The position numbers and the translations under genes were made by a program. Positions 56,206 to 64,000 of a stretch of DNA of 64,000 nucleotides are shown in pieces. Where the stretch lies: positions 62,001-126,000 of the forward strand of contig CALMYW010000394.1 in NCBI GenBank assembly GCA_937873665.1, in the 5' to 3' direction. Source of the stretch: an uncultured Sphingorhabdus sp. (lineage in GTDB: Bacteria > Pseudomonadota > Alphaproteobacteria > Sphingomonadales > Sphingomonadaceae). The notes below the pieces were generated by a model, which worked only from the letters and a program-made list of their open reading frames with translations, was not told the origin of the DNA and made no database searches. The number at the start of each line of letters is the position of its first letter. The stretch's first letter is position 1.

Positions 56206-56973
56206 TCAAGCAGTCGTCAGCGGCGATGTTTGAACAGGCTGTTCCGGCGCAACAGGTGTTGGTTCCATAGGCGGGGCGGGAGCTGGTTGCGGTTTGGGCC
56301 TCGGGTTGCTCAAGCTTTCAAGGATCACAACTTCGCCATCCATAACGGTCGCGCCATACAGCGACTCTGCGAAAACTTTCGGCAATCGGATGCAGCCGTG
56401 CGACGCTGGATAACCGGGATTGTGACCCGCATGGAGCGCAATTCCATCCCACGTCAGCCTTTGCATGAACGGCATCGGCGCGTTCGCGTAGAGATTTGAT
56501 TCGTGATAGACCTTTTTCTGCAGAATCTTGAATACGCCCGTCGGCGTTTCCTTGCCCTTCTTGCCGGTAGAAACCGTTGTGAACCCGACCAGGCTGTCGC
56601 CATCAAAAACATACATGCGCTGGATATCGAGCACGATGACCATGCGCAGCGGGTTTGCATAAGCCTCTCGGCTTTCCCATACGAACTGGCCGGGCTTCAG
56701 ACTGTCAGGCGGCCCTTTCTTTATCGGTTTGGGCTTAGGCTCAGGCTCGGGTTGGGGAGTTGGCACGATCGCCGGCGCGGTGACGGGTTCGACGGCGGGC
56801 GATGCAGCTGGGTCAGGTTCAGCAGTTGCCGGTTCGGTGGCCGGTGTTTGCTGGGCAGCGGGCTCCTGCGCAACCGGATTCTGGGCTGCAGGCGTTTGTG
56901 CTGCGGCGGGAACAGCCAGCAGCAAACCAAGAGCGCCCAATGCCACTCCGCGCGTCTTCAACACAAACATCAT
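56206..56973 (-). CDS. L,D-transpeptidase (YkuD domain)
   Basis: 255 residues: signal peptide (to about Ala25), a Pro/Ala/Glu-rich linker (26-90) likely to span cell-wall space, then a YkuD domain (about 105-225) with the catalytic motif HNPGYPASHGCIRLP (His192, Cys194) and MYVFDGDSLVGFTTVSTG. It cross-links or modifies peptidoglycan in the periplasm. A second Pro-rich tail follows. It diverges from a second L,D-transpeptidase-type gene at 57174. Confidence 0.92.
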   Translation of the reverse strand: MMFVLKTRGVALGALGLLLAVPAAAQTPAAQNPVAQEPAAQQTPATEPATAEPDPAASPAVEPVTAPAIVPTPQPEPEPKPKPIKKGPPDSLKPGQFVWESREAYANPLRMVIVLDIQRMYVFDGDSLVGFTTVSTGKKGKETPTGVFKILQKKVYHESNLYANAPMPFMQRLTWDGIALHAGHNPGYPASHGCIRLPKVFAESLYGATVMDGEVVILESLSNPRPKPQPAPAPPMEPTPVAPEQPVQTSPLTTA

Positions 56974-57173
56974 TTATCCCTGTTGCTTCACATTATTACG
57001 AAAGTGGTAGAGATATGCGGAAAATCATTGCCAAAATCAATTGGTATCGGCGCAATTCCAGCCTGATTTGCGACCAATGGACGAAAATGACAAATGCCCA
57101 AAGCGGCAATTGGCAAGCCGAAATGCCGTTAATTTGCGTTGAAACGCACGCACGCTCCTTCAATTGTTAAATC

Positions 57174-57821
57174 ATGTCGCCTAGATCTAAGGAAATGAAA
57201 GAGCTGGGTCGCCGTCATTTCATACAACGCGCCGCGTTAACGGGGGCTGGACTTGCATGTGCATCGGTCCCGCTTGCAGGCGCGCGCGCGCAGTCGATGA
57301 ACGCCGTTGAACTTGATCCTCGCCTGCTCGCACGCGCAGGTGCGGCGCTTGCCAAACATGGTGACAAGATCTTCAGCCGTGACCTGTTGGCGATTGCCGA
57401 TTTTTCGCAGCCTTCGGGTCTGCCGCGTTTTCACCTGTTCAACATGCTAGACGGCACCAACACGACGCTGTTGGTATCGCACGGCATTGGTTCCGACCGC
57501 ACGCATAGCGGTCGCTTGCAGCAATTCTCCAATATCCCGGGTTCGGAAGCAACGTCAGCAGGCGCTTATCTGATCGGTGAAACCTATTATGGTAAATATG
57601 GCGCGTCGCGCCGTCTGATCGGCCTAGATCCCGAAAATGACCAGGCCGAAAACCGTGCCATCGTCATCCACCCTGCCCGCTATGTCAGCCAATCAATGGT
57701 TGCGACGCAAGGCAAAGTCGGACGAAGCCAGGGTTGCTTCGCCTTTTCATTCGACGATATCGGCCAAGTGCTGTCGCGACTTGCCCCCGGATCGCTGTTG
57801 TACGCCGACAAGCTCAGCTAA
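57174..57821 (+). CDS. Murein L,D-transpeptidase catalytic-domain family protein (YkuD_2), exported
   Basis: 215 residues. GRRHFIQRAALTGAGLACAS is a twin-Arg (Tat) signal (RR at residues 13-14), cleaved near Ala39. The mature part belongs to the YkuD_2-like branch: LVSHGIGSDRTHSGRLQQFSN, YLIGETYYGKYGASRRLIGLDPEND, and catalytic VGRSQGCFAF with Cys188. Divergent from the YkuD gene. A start at ATG 57195 is also possible; both keep the Tat motif. Confidence 0.85.
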   Translation: MSPRSKEMKELGRRHFIQRAALTGAGLACASVPLAGARAQSMNAVELDPRLLARAGAALAKHGDKIFSRDLLAIADFSQPSGLPRFHLFNMLDGTNTTLLVSHGIGSDRTHSGRLQQFSNIPGSEATSAGAYLIGETYYGKYGASRRLIGLDPENDQAENRAIVIHPARYVSQSMVATQGKVGRSQGCFAFSFDDIGQVLSRLAPGSLLYADKLS

Positions 57822-57824
57822 CGC

Positions 57825-58358
57825 TTACTCTGCGTTTATAACGCCGCAAACTATCCTTTTGCCGCTGTTTCCGCTTGGATCAGTGATATTGTCATCCCCA
57901 CGCTCATGAACAATCAAGGCTGCGCCATCCGTATCGAGCATTCCCCCCTCCCCCATCAGACGCACATCGGGTAGGAAGAAATCGACAACCACATTGATGT
58001 CTGAATAGGCTTCGATATTGGGCAAATCGCCCTTATGCGGCCCGGCCGGATTGTGCAGCCCGTGCTTTTTGGCTTCGGGGTTCCAGTGCGGACCTGCGCT
58101 TGAGAAATCAGGCCCTTCACATTTGCCCACCGCATGCACATGCATCGCATAGCTACCTTTTCTGGGTACTTGGAGCCACAGCTTTCCGCGCACTCCGCCC
58201 TTTTCCTGCAGGAATTTAGCGGTCCCGGAGCCATCGGTATATTGCAACGACACCGCGGCCATATTTGCACGTGCATCGGCCTTTGATTGCGGCTGTTCGA
58301 GCGACTTGCAGGCCGAAAGCGGAACAAGAGCGAGGAGAAGGATCAGTTTGGAGTTCAT
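57825..58358 (-). CDS. sodC: Cu-Zn superoxide dismutase lipoprotein
   Basis: 177 residues with a lipobox LSAC signal. The Greek-key enzyme keeps every metal ligand: copper HVH, PHWNP and IVHERGDD; zinc HWNP, KKHGLHNP, GPHKGD (His and Asp), and the GNSGKRIVCGV end with Cys and the active-site Arg. Protects the envelope from superoxide. ATG 58358 begins the signal; the frame start at 58406 is ignored. Ends 4 bases from the convergent L,D-transpeptidase; 32 bases downstream of serB. Confidence 0.92.
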   Translation of the reverse strand: MNSKLILLLALVPLSACKSLEQPQSKADARANMAAVSLQYTDGSGTAKFLQEKGGVRGKLWLQVPRKGSYAMHVHAVGKCEGPDFSSAGPHWNPEAKKHGLHNPAGPHKGDLPNIEAYSDINVVVDFFLPDVRLMGEGGMLDTDGAALIVHERGDDNITDPSGNSGKRIVCGVINAE

Positions 58359-58390
58359 GCCGACAAACCTATGCGCGCCACGCGTCATCA

Positions 58391-59302
58391 TCAACCCATA
58401 ACCCACTCGGTCCGTCGCACACCTTGCGCAAACAGCAGGGCAGTCAAATCATTATGGCGGATTGCAAAATTTGCCTTCGCTTCCAATGCAGCTTTTGCAC
58501 GGTAAGCGGCACCGATACCGCCGCCTTCAATGGCGGCTTCGACCATCAACATGTCGTTCGCGCCATCGCCCGCTGCCAGCACCAGTTCGGGAGCAACGCC
58601 CAATTGCTGACGGGCCTGATGCAATTGCCGCGCCTTTTCGCGGGCGTCGACAATTTCACCGTCAACGGTTCCATCCAGATAATCACCGGAAATACCAAGC
58701 TGGTTGGCCGCCATGCTGTCGAACCCGGCCATATCGACCACAGCAGCCACGAAATCGGTGAAGCCGCCTGATACCAGCAGGCCATGCGCACCCCAGCTGC
58801 GCATCGTCTTCAGCAATATGTCTGCCCCAGGTGTTAGCCGCACGCGTTCGTCGATACATTGCTGAATGGTATCGCGGTGCAGCCCTTTCAGCAGCGCCAC
58901 CCGACCTCGCAAGGCTCCCTCGAAATCCAGTTCGCCCTGCATCGCACGTTCGGTGATTTCCGCAATTTCCGCCTTGATTCCCGCATAGTCGGCCAGCTCG
59001 TCGATACATTCGACGGTGATGATCGTGCTGTCCATATCCGACACCAGCAGCATTTTGCGGCGGTTGGTGGAGGGCTGAACGCTGACGTCCACGACGTTTT
59101 CGACGCCTCGCAGGGCATCACGCGCGGCTTCAATCTTTCCTTCGAATTGCAGGTCAACGGCGATGCCCAGTTCCAGCCAGTCATGCTCGCCCGGCTCCAA
59201 CCCGGCATCGCGCAAACGATCAGCCGCCTCGGATAACATTCCCGCGTCCAGATGATCTGCCGCTATCAGTGTGGCGACATTTGTGGAAGAAGCTGACAAC
59301 AT
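58391..59302 (-). CDS. serB: Phosphoserine phosphatase SerB
   Basis: Last step of serine synthesis. 303 residues: an N-terminal ACT-like region (to about 95) and a HAD phosphatase with nucleophile Asp in LLVSDMDSTIITVE, SGGFTDF and LAAGDGANDMLMVEAA (motif IV). The start ATG at 59302-59300 shares CATG with the opposite-strand start of miaA; a neighbouring TTG 3 bases in is possible. No good ribosome site is visible before it. Confidence 0.94.
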   Translation of the reverse strand: MLSASSTNVATLIAADHLDAGMLSEAADRLRDAGLEPGEHDWLELGIAVDLQFEGKIEAARDALRGVENVVDVSVQPSTNRRKMLLVSDMDSTIITVECIDELADYAGIKAEIAEITERAMQGELDFEGALRGRVALLKGLHRDTIQQCIDERVRLTPGADILLKTMRSWGAHGLLVSGGFTDFVAAVVDMAGFDSMAANQLGISGDYLDGTVDGEIVDAREKARQLHQARQQLGVAPELVLAAGDGANDMLMVEAAIEGGGIGAAYRAKAALEAKANFAIRHNDLTALLFAQGVRRTEWVMG

Positions 59303-60239
59303 GACGAATCCGCAAAAAAGGCCGAGAGGCAAAAGACTGGCGCTTATTGCCGGTCCAACGGCCAGCGGCAAGACCGCATTGGCGTTGCGGCTCGGGCACT
59401 CACGTCCGGTGACGATTATCAATGCCGATAGTGCGCAGGTCTATGCACATCTTTCGATCCTAAGTGCGCAGCCTAGTGCTGAGGAAATGGCAAGCGCGCC
59501 GCACCGGCTGTTCGGCTATCTTGATGAGCGAGAGGCGTGCTCAGCGGCGCGTTGGGCACAGGATGCAAAGCGCGAGATAGAGACGGCGTGGAGCGAGGAT
59601 CGGTCGCCGATACTCGTCGGTGGGACGGGCTTGTATCTGCGCACACTGCTCGATGGCATTGCGCCGATACCTGATATCGACCCCGAAGTGCGCAGTGCTG
59701 TGCGTGCCCTGCCCACAGCGGAGGCCTATCGGGCATTGGTCGAAATTGACGCCGCCAGCGCGACTGCGCTTTCCCCCAATGACGACAGCCGGATCAAACG
59801 CGCGCTCGAGGTCATGCGTTCGACTGGTAAGAGCGTTGTCGAATGGCGTGCGCTACGCGAGGGTGGAATAGGTGACGACGTGGAATTGCACCCCCTTATC
59901 CTCCTTCCCCCGCGTGATTGGCTGCATGCACGGTGCGACTTGCGCTTTGCACAAATGATCGAGCGCGGCGCGATTGACGAGGTACAGGCGCTGCTGGCGC
60001 TCAATCTGCCTGCCGATGCACCGGTAATGCGAGCGATCGGCGTTCCTGAAATTGCAGCCATGCTTCGGGGCGAAATTCCCCTGGAGGAGGCCGTCGCCCG
60101 AGGTCAGGCGGCGACGCGCCAATATGCCAAACGGCAATATACCTGGTTTCGCAACCAACCACCGGCGCAATGGCCGCGCTGGACGGAGGCATATAATGTT
60201 GCTGACTTTGATGTAATTGAAATATTATTTCATTTTTAA
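59301..60239 (+). CDS. miaA: tRNA dimethylallyltransferase MiaA
   Basis: Adds dimethylallyl to A37 of tRNAs reading U-codons. 312 residues with P-loop GPTASGKTALA, INADSAQVYAHLSILSAQP, ILVGGTGLYLRTLLDG and the conserved ATRQYAKRQYTWFRNQ tail. ATG 59301 with GGAAGAAG 8 bases upstream is the start. Opposite strand to serB, with an overlapping start codon. ilvB begins 99 bases later. Confidence 0.95.
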   Translation: MTNPQKRPRGKRLALIAGPTASGKTALALRLGHSRPVTIINADSAQVYAHLSILSAQPSAEEMASAPHRLFGYLDEREACSAARWAQDAKREIETAWSEDRSPILVGGTGLYLRTLLDGIAPIPDIDPEVRSAVRALPTAEAYRALVEIDAASATALSPNDDSRIKRALEVMRSTGKSVVEWRALREGGIGDDVELHPLILLPPRDWLHARCDLRFAQMIERGAIDEVQALLALNLPADAPVMRAIGVPEIAAMLRGEIPLEEAVARGQAATRQYAKRQYTWFRNQPPAQWPRWTEAYNVADFDVIEILFHF

Positions 60240-60242
60240 CTG

Positions 60243-60271
60243 TTGACATGCCATTTTCTAATCCGTAACAG
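60243..60271 (+). promoter_or_regulatory. Candidate ilvB promoter
   Basis: TTGACA (60243-60248), 17-base spacer, TAACAG (60266-60271). The -35 is consensus; the -10 shares the TAAC start of the purB candidate. Transcription would begin near 60278, just before the leader hairpin. Confidence 0.45.
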
Positions 60272-60280
60272 CCCGCACTT

Positions 60281-60313
60281 GCCCGCCTTGTTGCGATGCA
60301 GCAATAGGCGGGC
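60281..60313 (+). promoter_or_regulatory. Leader hairpin of the ilvB-ilvN-ilvC operon
   Basis: GCCCGCCT ... AGGCGGGC pairs over 8 bp, extended by TTGTTGC/GCAGCAA with one mismatch, around a 3-base loop. A T/G-rich run follows. Another GCCCGC at 60271-60276 could compete for the 3' arm. It resembles an attenuator, but no branched-chain-rich leader peptide was found; see findings. Confidence 0.5.
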
Positions 60314-60338
60314 TTCGTTTGTTTGAAGGACAGAAAAA

Positions 60339-62084
60339 GTGGCCGAAAAATCCGGCGCAGACATATTGATCGAAGCCTTGCTGGCACAGGGCGTGGACAC
60401 CGTATTTGGCTATCCCGGCGGCGCCGTGCTGCCGATTTACGATGCGCTTTTCCAGCATCCCAAGATTCGCCACGTCCTCGTGCGCCATGAGGCTGGCGCT
60501 GCGCATGCGGCCGAAGGCTACGCCCGGTCGACCGGCAAGCCCGGTGTTGTTCTTGTCACCTCTGGCCCTGGCGCGACCAATGCTGTCACCGGAATTGCCG
60601 ACGCCTTCATGGATTCGATCCCGATGATCTGCATCACCGGGCAGGTCGCAACCAATCTGATCGGATCGGATGCTTTTCAGGAAGCCGACACGATCGGCAT
60701 CACCCGCCACTGCACCAAGCATAATTATCTGGTGAAGGATCCGGCTGAACTGGGTGCCGTTGTTGCAGAGGCATTTCATATTGCAACTCAAGGTCGTCCG
60801 GGCCCGGTCGTGATCGATATTCCAAAGAATGTGCAGGTCGCTACTGCAGAATTTGATCGTCATGGCAACAATGCCGCCAAACGCTATGTCCCGGCTGGCG
60901 ACGCCGATTTTGCCGCAATTACGCAGGCAGTCGAATTGCTCGCCAAAGCCAAGGCGCCGATCCTCTACACCGGCGGCGGCATCATCAATTCGGGCCCCGA
61001 TGCCAGCGCAGCATTACGGGAACTGGCGGCGCTCTGCGGCGCACCTGTAACCTCTACCCTGATGGGTCTAGGCTCGTTCCCCGCATCCGATCCACAATGG
61101 CTGGGCATGCTCGGCATGCACGGCACCTATGAAGCCAATATGGCGATGAACCAGTGCGACGTAATGCTGTGCCTTGGAGCGCGGTTCGACGACCGCGTTA
61201 CGGGCCGCCTCGACGCCTTCTCGCCGAACAGCACAAAGGTTCATATCGACATAGACCGCAGCTCGATCAACAAGACTGTGCGCGTCGACCTGCCCATCGT
61301 CGCCGATGTCGGCAAGGCGATCCGCCAGATGATCACCATCTGGAACAGCCGCAAACTGCAGCCGCAAAAGCTGGATGAATGGTGGGCGCGGATCAAGGGC
61401 TGGCGCTCGGTCGGCTCGCTCAACTATCCGGCAAGCCAGTCCGAAATCATGCCGCAATATGCGATCGAGCGGCTCTATGAACTGACAAAAGACAAGAGCC
61501 CCGTGATCACCACCGAGGTCGGCCAGCACCAGATGTGGGCCGCGCAGCATTTCCATTTCGATGCACCCAACAAATGGCTGACCAGCGGCGGTCTTGGTAC
61601 AATGGGCTATGGCCTGCCAGCAGCCATTGGCGCGCAGATGGGCAATCCGGACGCGTTGGTCATCGATATTGCGGGCGAGGCCTCGATCCAGATGAATATC
61701 CAGGAAATGGGTACTGCCAGCCAATACCGCCTGCCAGTAAAGGTGTTCATCCTCAATAATGAGTGGATGGGCATGGTTCGCCAGTGGCAGCAGTTGACCT
61801 ATGAAAGCCGCTATTCGAACAGCTATTCAGACAGCCTGCCCGATTTCGTTGCTCTGGCCGAAGCCTATGGCTGGAAAGGCATACGTTGCGACGATCCGGC
61901 GAAACTCGACGACGCCATCGCTGAAATGTTGGCGCATGACGGCCCGGTGATGTTCGACTGCCGCGTATCGAAGGAAGCGAACTGCTTCCCGATGATCCCC
62001 AGCGGTGCAGCGCATACCGAAATGATCCTGCATTCCGACGAAGTTTCGGGCACAATGGACGACGAAGCTAAGGCGCTGGTGTAA
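60339..62084 (+). CDS. ilvB: Acetolactate synthase large subunit
   Basis: TPP enzyme of the first common step of valine, leucine and isoleucine synthesis. 581 residues starting GTG with AAGGA 9 bases upstream. TVFGYPGGAVLPIYDAL and catalytic Glu51 (VLVRHEAGA), the FAD-region ARFDDRVTGRLDAF, and the TPP motif, which here reads AGEASIQMNIQEM with Glu for the usual metal-binding Asp. Followed 3 bases later by ilvN. Confidence 0.96.
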   Translation: MAEKSGADILIEALLAQGVDTVFGYPGGAVLPIYDALFQHPKIRHVLVRHEAGAAHAAEGYARSTGKPGVVLVTSGPGATNAVTGIADAFMDSIPMICITGQVATNLIGSDAFQEADTIGITRHCTKHNYLVKDPAELGAVVAEAFHIATQGRPGPVVIDIPKNVQVATAEFDRHGNNAAKRYVPAGDADFAAITQAVELLAKAKAPILYTGGGIINSGPDASAALRELAALCGAPVTSTLMGLGSFPASDPQWLGMLGMHGTYEANMAMNQCDVMLCLGARFDDRVTGRLDAFSPNSTKVHIDIDRSSINKTVRVDLPIVADVGKAIRQMITIWNSRKLQPQKLDEWWARIKGWRSVGSLNYPASQSEIMPQYAIERLYELTKDKSPVITTEVGQHQMWAAQHFHFDAPNKWLTSGGLGTMGYGLPAAIGAQMGNPDALVIDIAGEASIQMNIQEMGTASQYRLPVKVFILNNEWMGMVRQWQQLTYESRYSNSYSDSLPDFVALAEAYGWKGIRCDDPAKLDDAIAEMLAHDGPVMFDCRVSKEANCFPMIPSGAAHTEMILHSDEVSGTMDDEAKALV

Positions 62085-62087
62085 GAC

Positions 62088-62603
62088 ATGCATATCAAGG
62101 AAGAATTCGCCGAGCGGCACGTGCTGACGCTCACTGTCGACAATGAAGCTGGTACGCTTGCCCGCATCGCCGGGATGTTTACTGCGCGCGGCTATAATAT
62201 CGACAGCCTGACCGTCGCCGACATTTCGGAGGACCATGCGATCAGCCGGATAACCATTGTCACCAAGGGGCCGCCCGAAGTGATCGACCAGATCATCGCA
62301 CAATGCGAGCGGTTGGTGCCGGTTCACAAGGTTACCGACCTGACTGATGCGGGTCCGCATGTCGAACGCGAACTGGCGCTGGTCAAGGTTTCAGGAGCCG
62401 GTGACAAGCGCGTCGAGGCGATGCGCCTTGCCGATATCTACCGCGCACGTGTGATTGACGCGACTGTTTCGAGCTTCATTTTTGAAATTACCGGCGGGCC
62501 GGACAAGATCGACACCTTCGTCGCGCTGATGCGCGAACTGGGGCTGGTCGAGGTTGGTCGCACCGGCATAGTCGGGCTGATGCGCGGCAGCGAAGCGAGT
62601 TAG
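62088..62603 (+). CDS. ilvN: Acetolactate synthase small (regulatory) subunit
   Basis: 171 residues: an ACT domain (HVLTLTVDNEAGTLARIAGMFTARGYNIDSLTVADISEDHAISRITIV, about 10-90) that binds valine for feedback inhibition, and the C-terminal small-subunit domain (ALVKVSGAGDKRVEAMRLADIYRARVIDATVSSFIFEITG). Sits 3 bases after ilvB. Confidence 0.95.
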   Translation: MHIKEEFAERHVLTLTVDNEAGTLARIAGMFTARGYNIDSLTVADISEDHAISRITIVTKGPPEVIDQIIAQCERLVPVHKVTDLTDAGPHVERELALVKVSGAGDKRVEAMRLADIYRARVIDATVSSFIFEITGGPDKIDTFVALMRELGLVEVGRTGIVGLMRGSEAS

Positions 62604-63743
<1,140 letters not shown>

Positions 63744-63774
63744 GCGCTTTGCCGCTTAGCAATTGACATTTTTG

Positions 63775-63808
63775 GGGGATGGGGCAGCAAATGCCTCATC
63801 CCCTTTTT
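63775..63808 (+). terminator. Rho-independent terminator of the ilv operon
   Basis: GGGGATGGGGCA-GCAAA-TGCCTCATCCCC forms a 12-bp stem with one G-U pair, followed by TTTTT, 32 bases after the ilvC stop. Confidence 0.88.
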
Positions 63809-63821
63809 ACTGGAGCCTAAA

Positions 63822-64000
63822 ATGCGCAAATTCCTGATCGCCCTGCCCCTCATTTTCGCGGCACCGCTGTTGGCGCAGCAGGATGCCGCTCCGCAGCTTC
63901 CGGGGGTTGCTGATGCTGCACGCGTCGCCGCCGGAACCTATGTTGTCGACAGCCGGCACACGCAGGTCAACTGGCAGGTCAACCATTTCGGTTTCAACGA
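63822..64000 (+). CDS. YceI-family periplasmic protein (partial, cut at the right edge)
   Basis: The first 59 codons of a gene starting ATG 63822 with TGGAG 6 bases upstream. Signal peptide (MRKFLIALPLIFAAPLLAQQ), then VAAGTYVVDSRHTQVNWQVNHFGFN, the YceI family start. It is a paralogue of 7155-7736; the two differ in the N-terminal region. It has its own space behind the ilv terminator. Confidence 0.85.
   Translation, partial: MRKFLIALPLIFAAPLLAQQDAAPQLPGVADAARVAAGTYVVDSRHTQVNWQVNHFGFN

Overview
This 64 kb window is chromosomal DNA of an alphaproteobacterium, most likely a sphingomonad (Sphingomonadales; Sphingopyxis/Sphingorhabdus-like). That placement is inference from gene content, gene order and protein wording: ylxR fused to an L7Ae-like domain, a TCR/Tet-type MFS gene, DUF1285, CoA-pyrophosphatase and CCA transferase run, pyrF/trpF/trpB/trpA/accD/folC order, and a large TonB receptor. 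Base composition is moderately GC-rich. Both ends cut a gene: recN at the left and a yceI-like gene at the right. I found no rRNA, tRNA, CRISPR array, prophage or complete transposase gene.

Region by region. 1-14 kb (minus strand) is the translation and RNA-metabolism cluster rimP-nusA-ylxR-infB-thioesterase-rbfA, then (after an interruption by a plus-strand yceI gene, tdk and a DUF6491-like gene) truB-rpsO-pnp, followed by bamD and recN. 14-22 kb holds a PQQ-type sugar dehydrogenase lipoprotein, a DUF1499 membrane protein, the coupled plus-strand run MFS-GNAT-DUF1285-Nudix-CCA transferase, and a GGDEF/EAL protein with a degenerate GGDEF site. 22-29 kb has parC, a TonB-dependent receptor and purB. 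29-36 kb is the biosynthetic run lapA-pyrF-(membrane ORF)-trpF-trpB-(62-residue membrane ORF)-trpA-accD-(GIY-YIG cassette)-folC. 36-44.5 kb has an AmpG-like permease, rluB-like and rsmD, two transporters, a two-domain retropepsin-like/PDZ protein and uvrD/pcrA. 44.5-46.3 kb is a small accessory pocket: an AT-richer HNH/zinc-type protein and a HigBA toxin-antitoxin pair. 46-57 kb holds a globin, a tandem PilZ protein, a DUF885 lipoprotein, an MFS exporter with cysK, a small secreted protein made of four 11-residue Asp-rich repeats, and a MerR - acyl-CoA dehydrogenase - phospholipase D operon. 57-64 kb has two divergent L,D-transpeptidases of different families, sodC, serB/miaA (whose start codons overlap on opposite strands), and the branched-chain amino acid genes ilvB-ilvN-ilvC.

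Most genes are tightly packed with 4-base stop/start overlaps, so operon structure is easy to read. The least explained sequence is: two AT-rich small membrane proteins lodged in the pyr/trp run, one translationally coupled on both sides between trpB and trpA; a 366-bp GIY-YIG cassette bounded by exact 30-bp inverted repeats between accD and folC; two further paired palindromic (REPIN-like) repeats of unrelated sequence between trpA/accD and ilvN/ilvC; a structured ilvB leader; and the HNH-like gene coupled to uvrD. None of these is proven to be a new system; they are the places to look.
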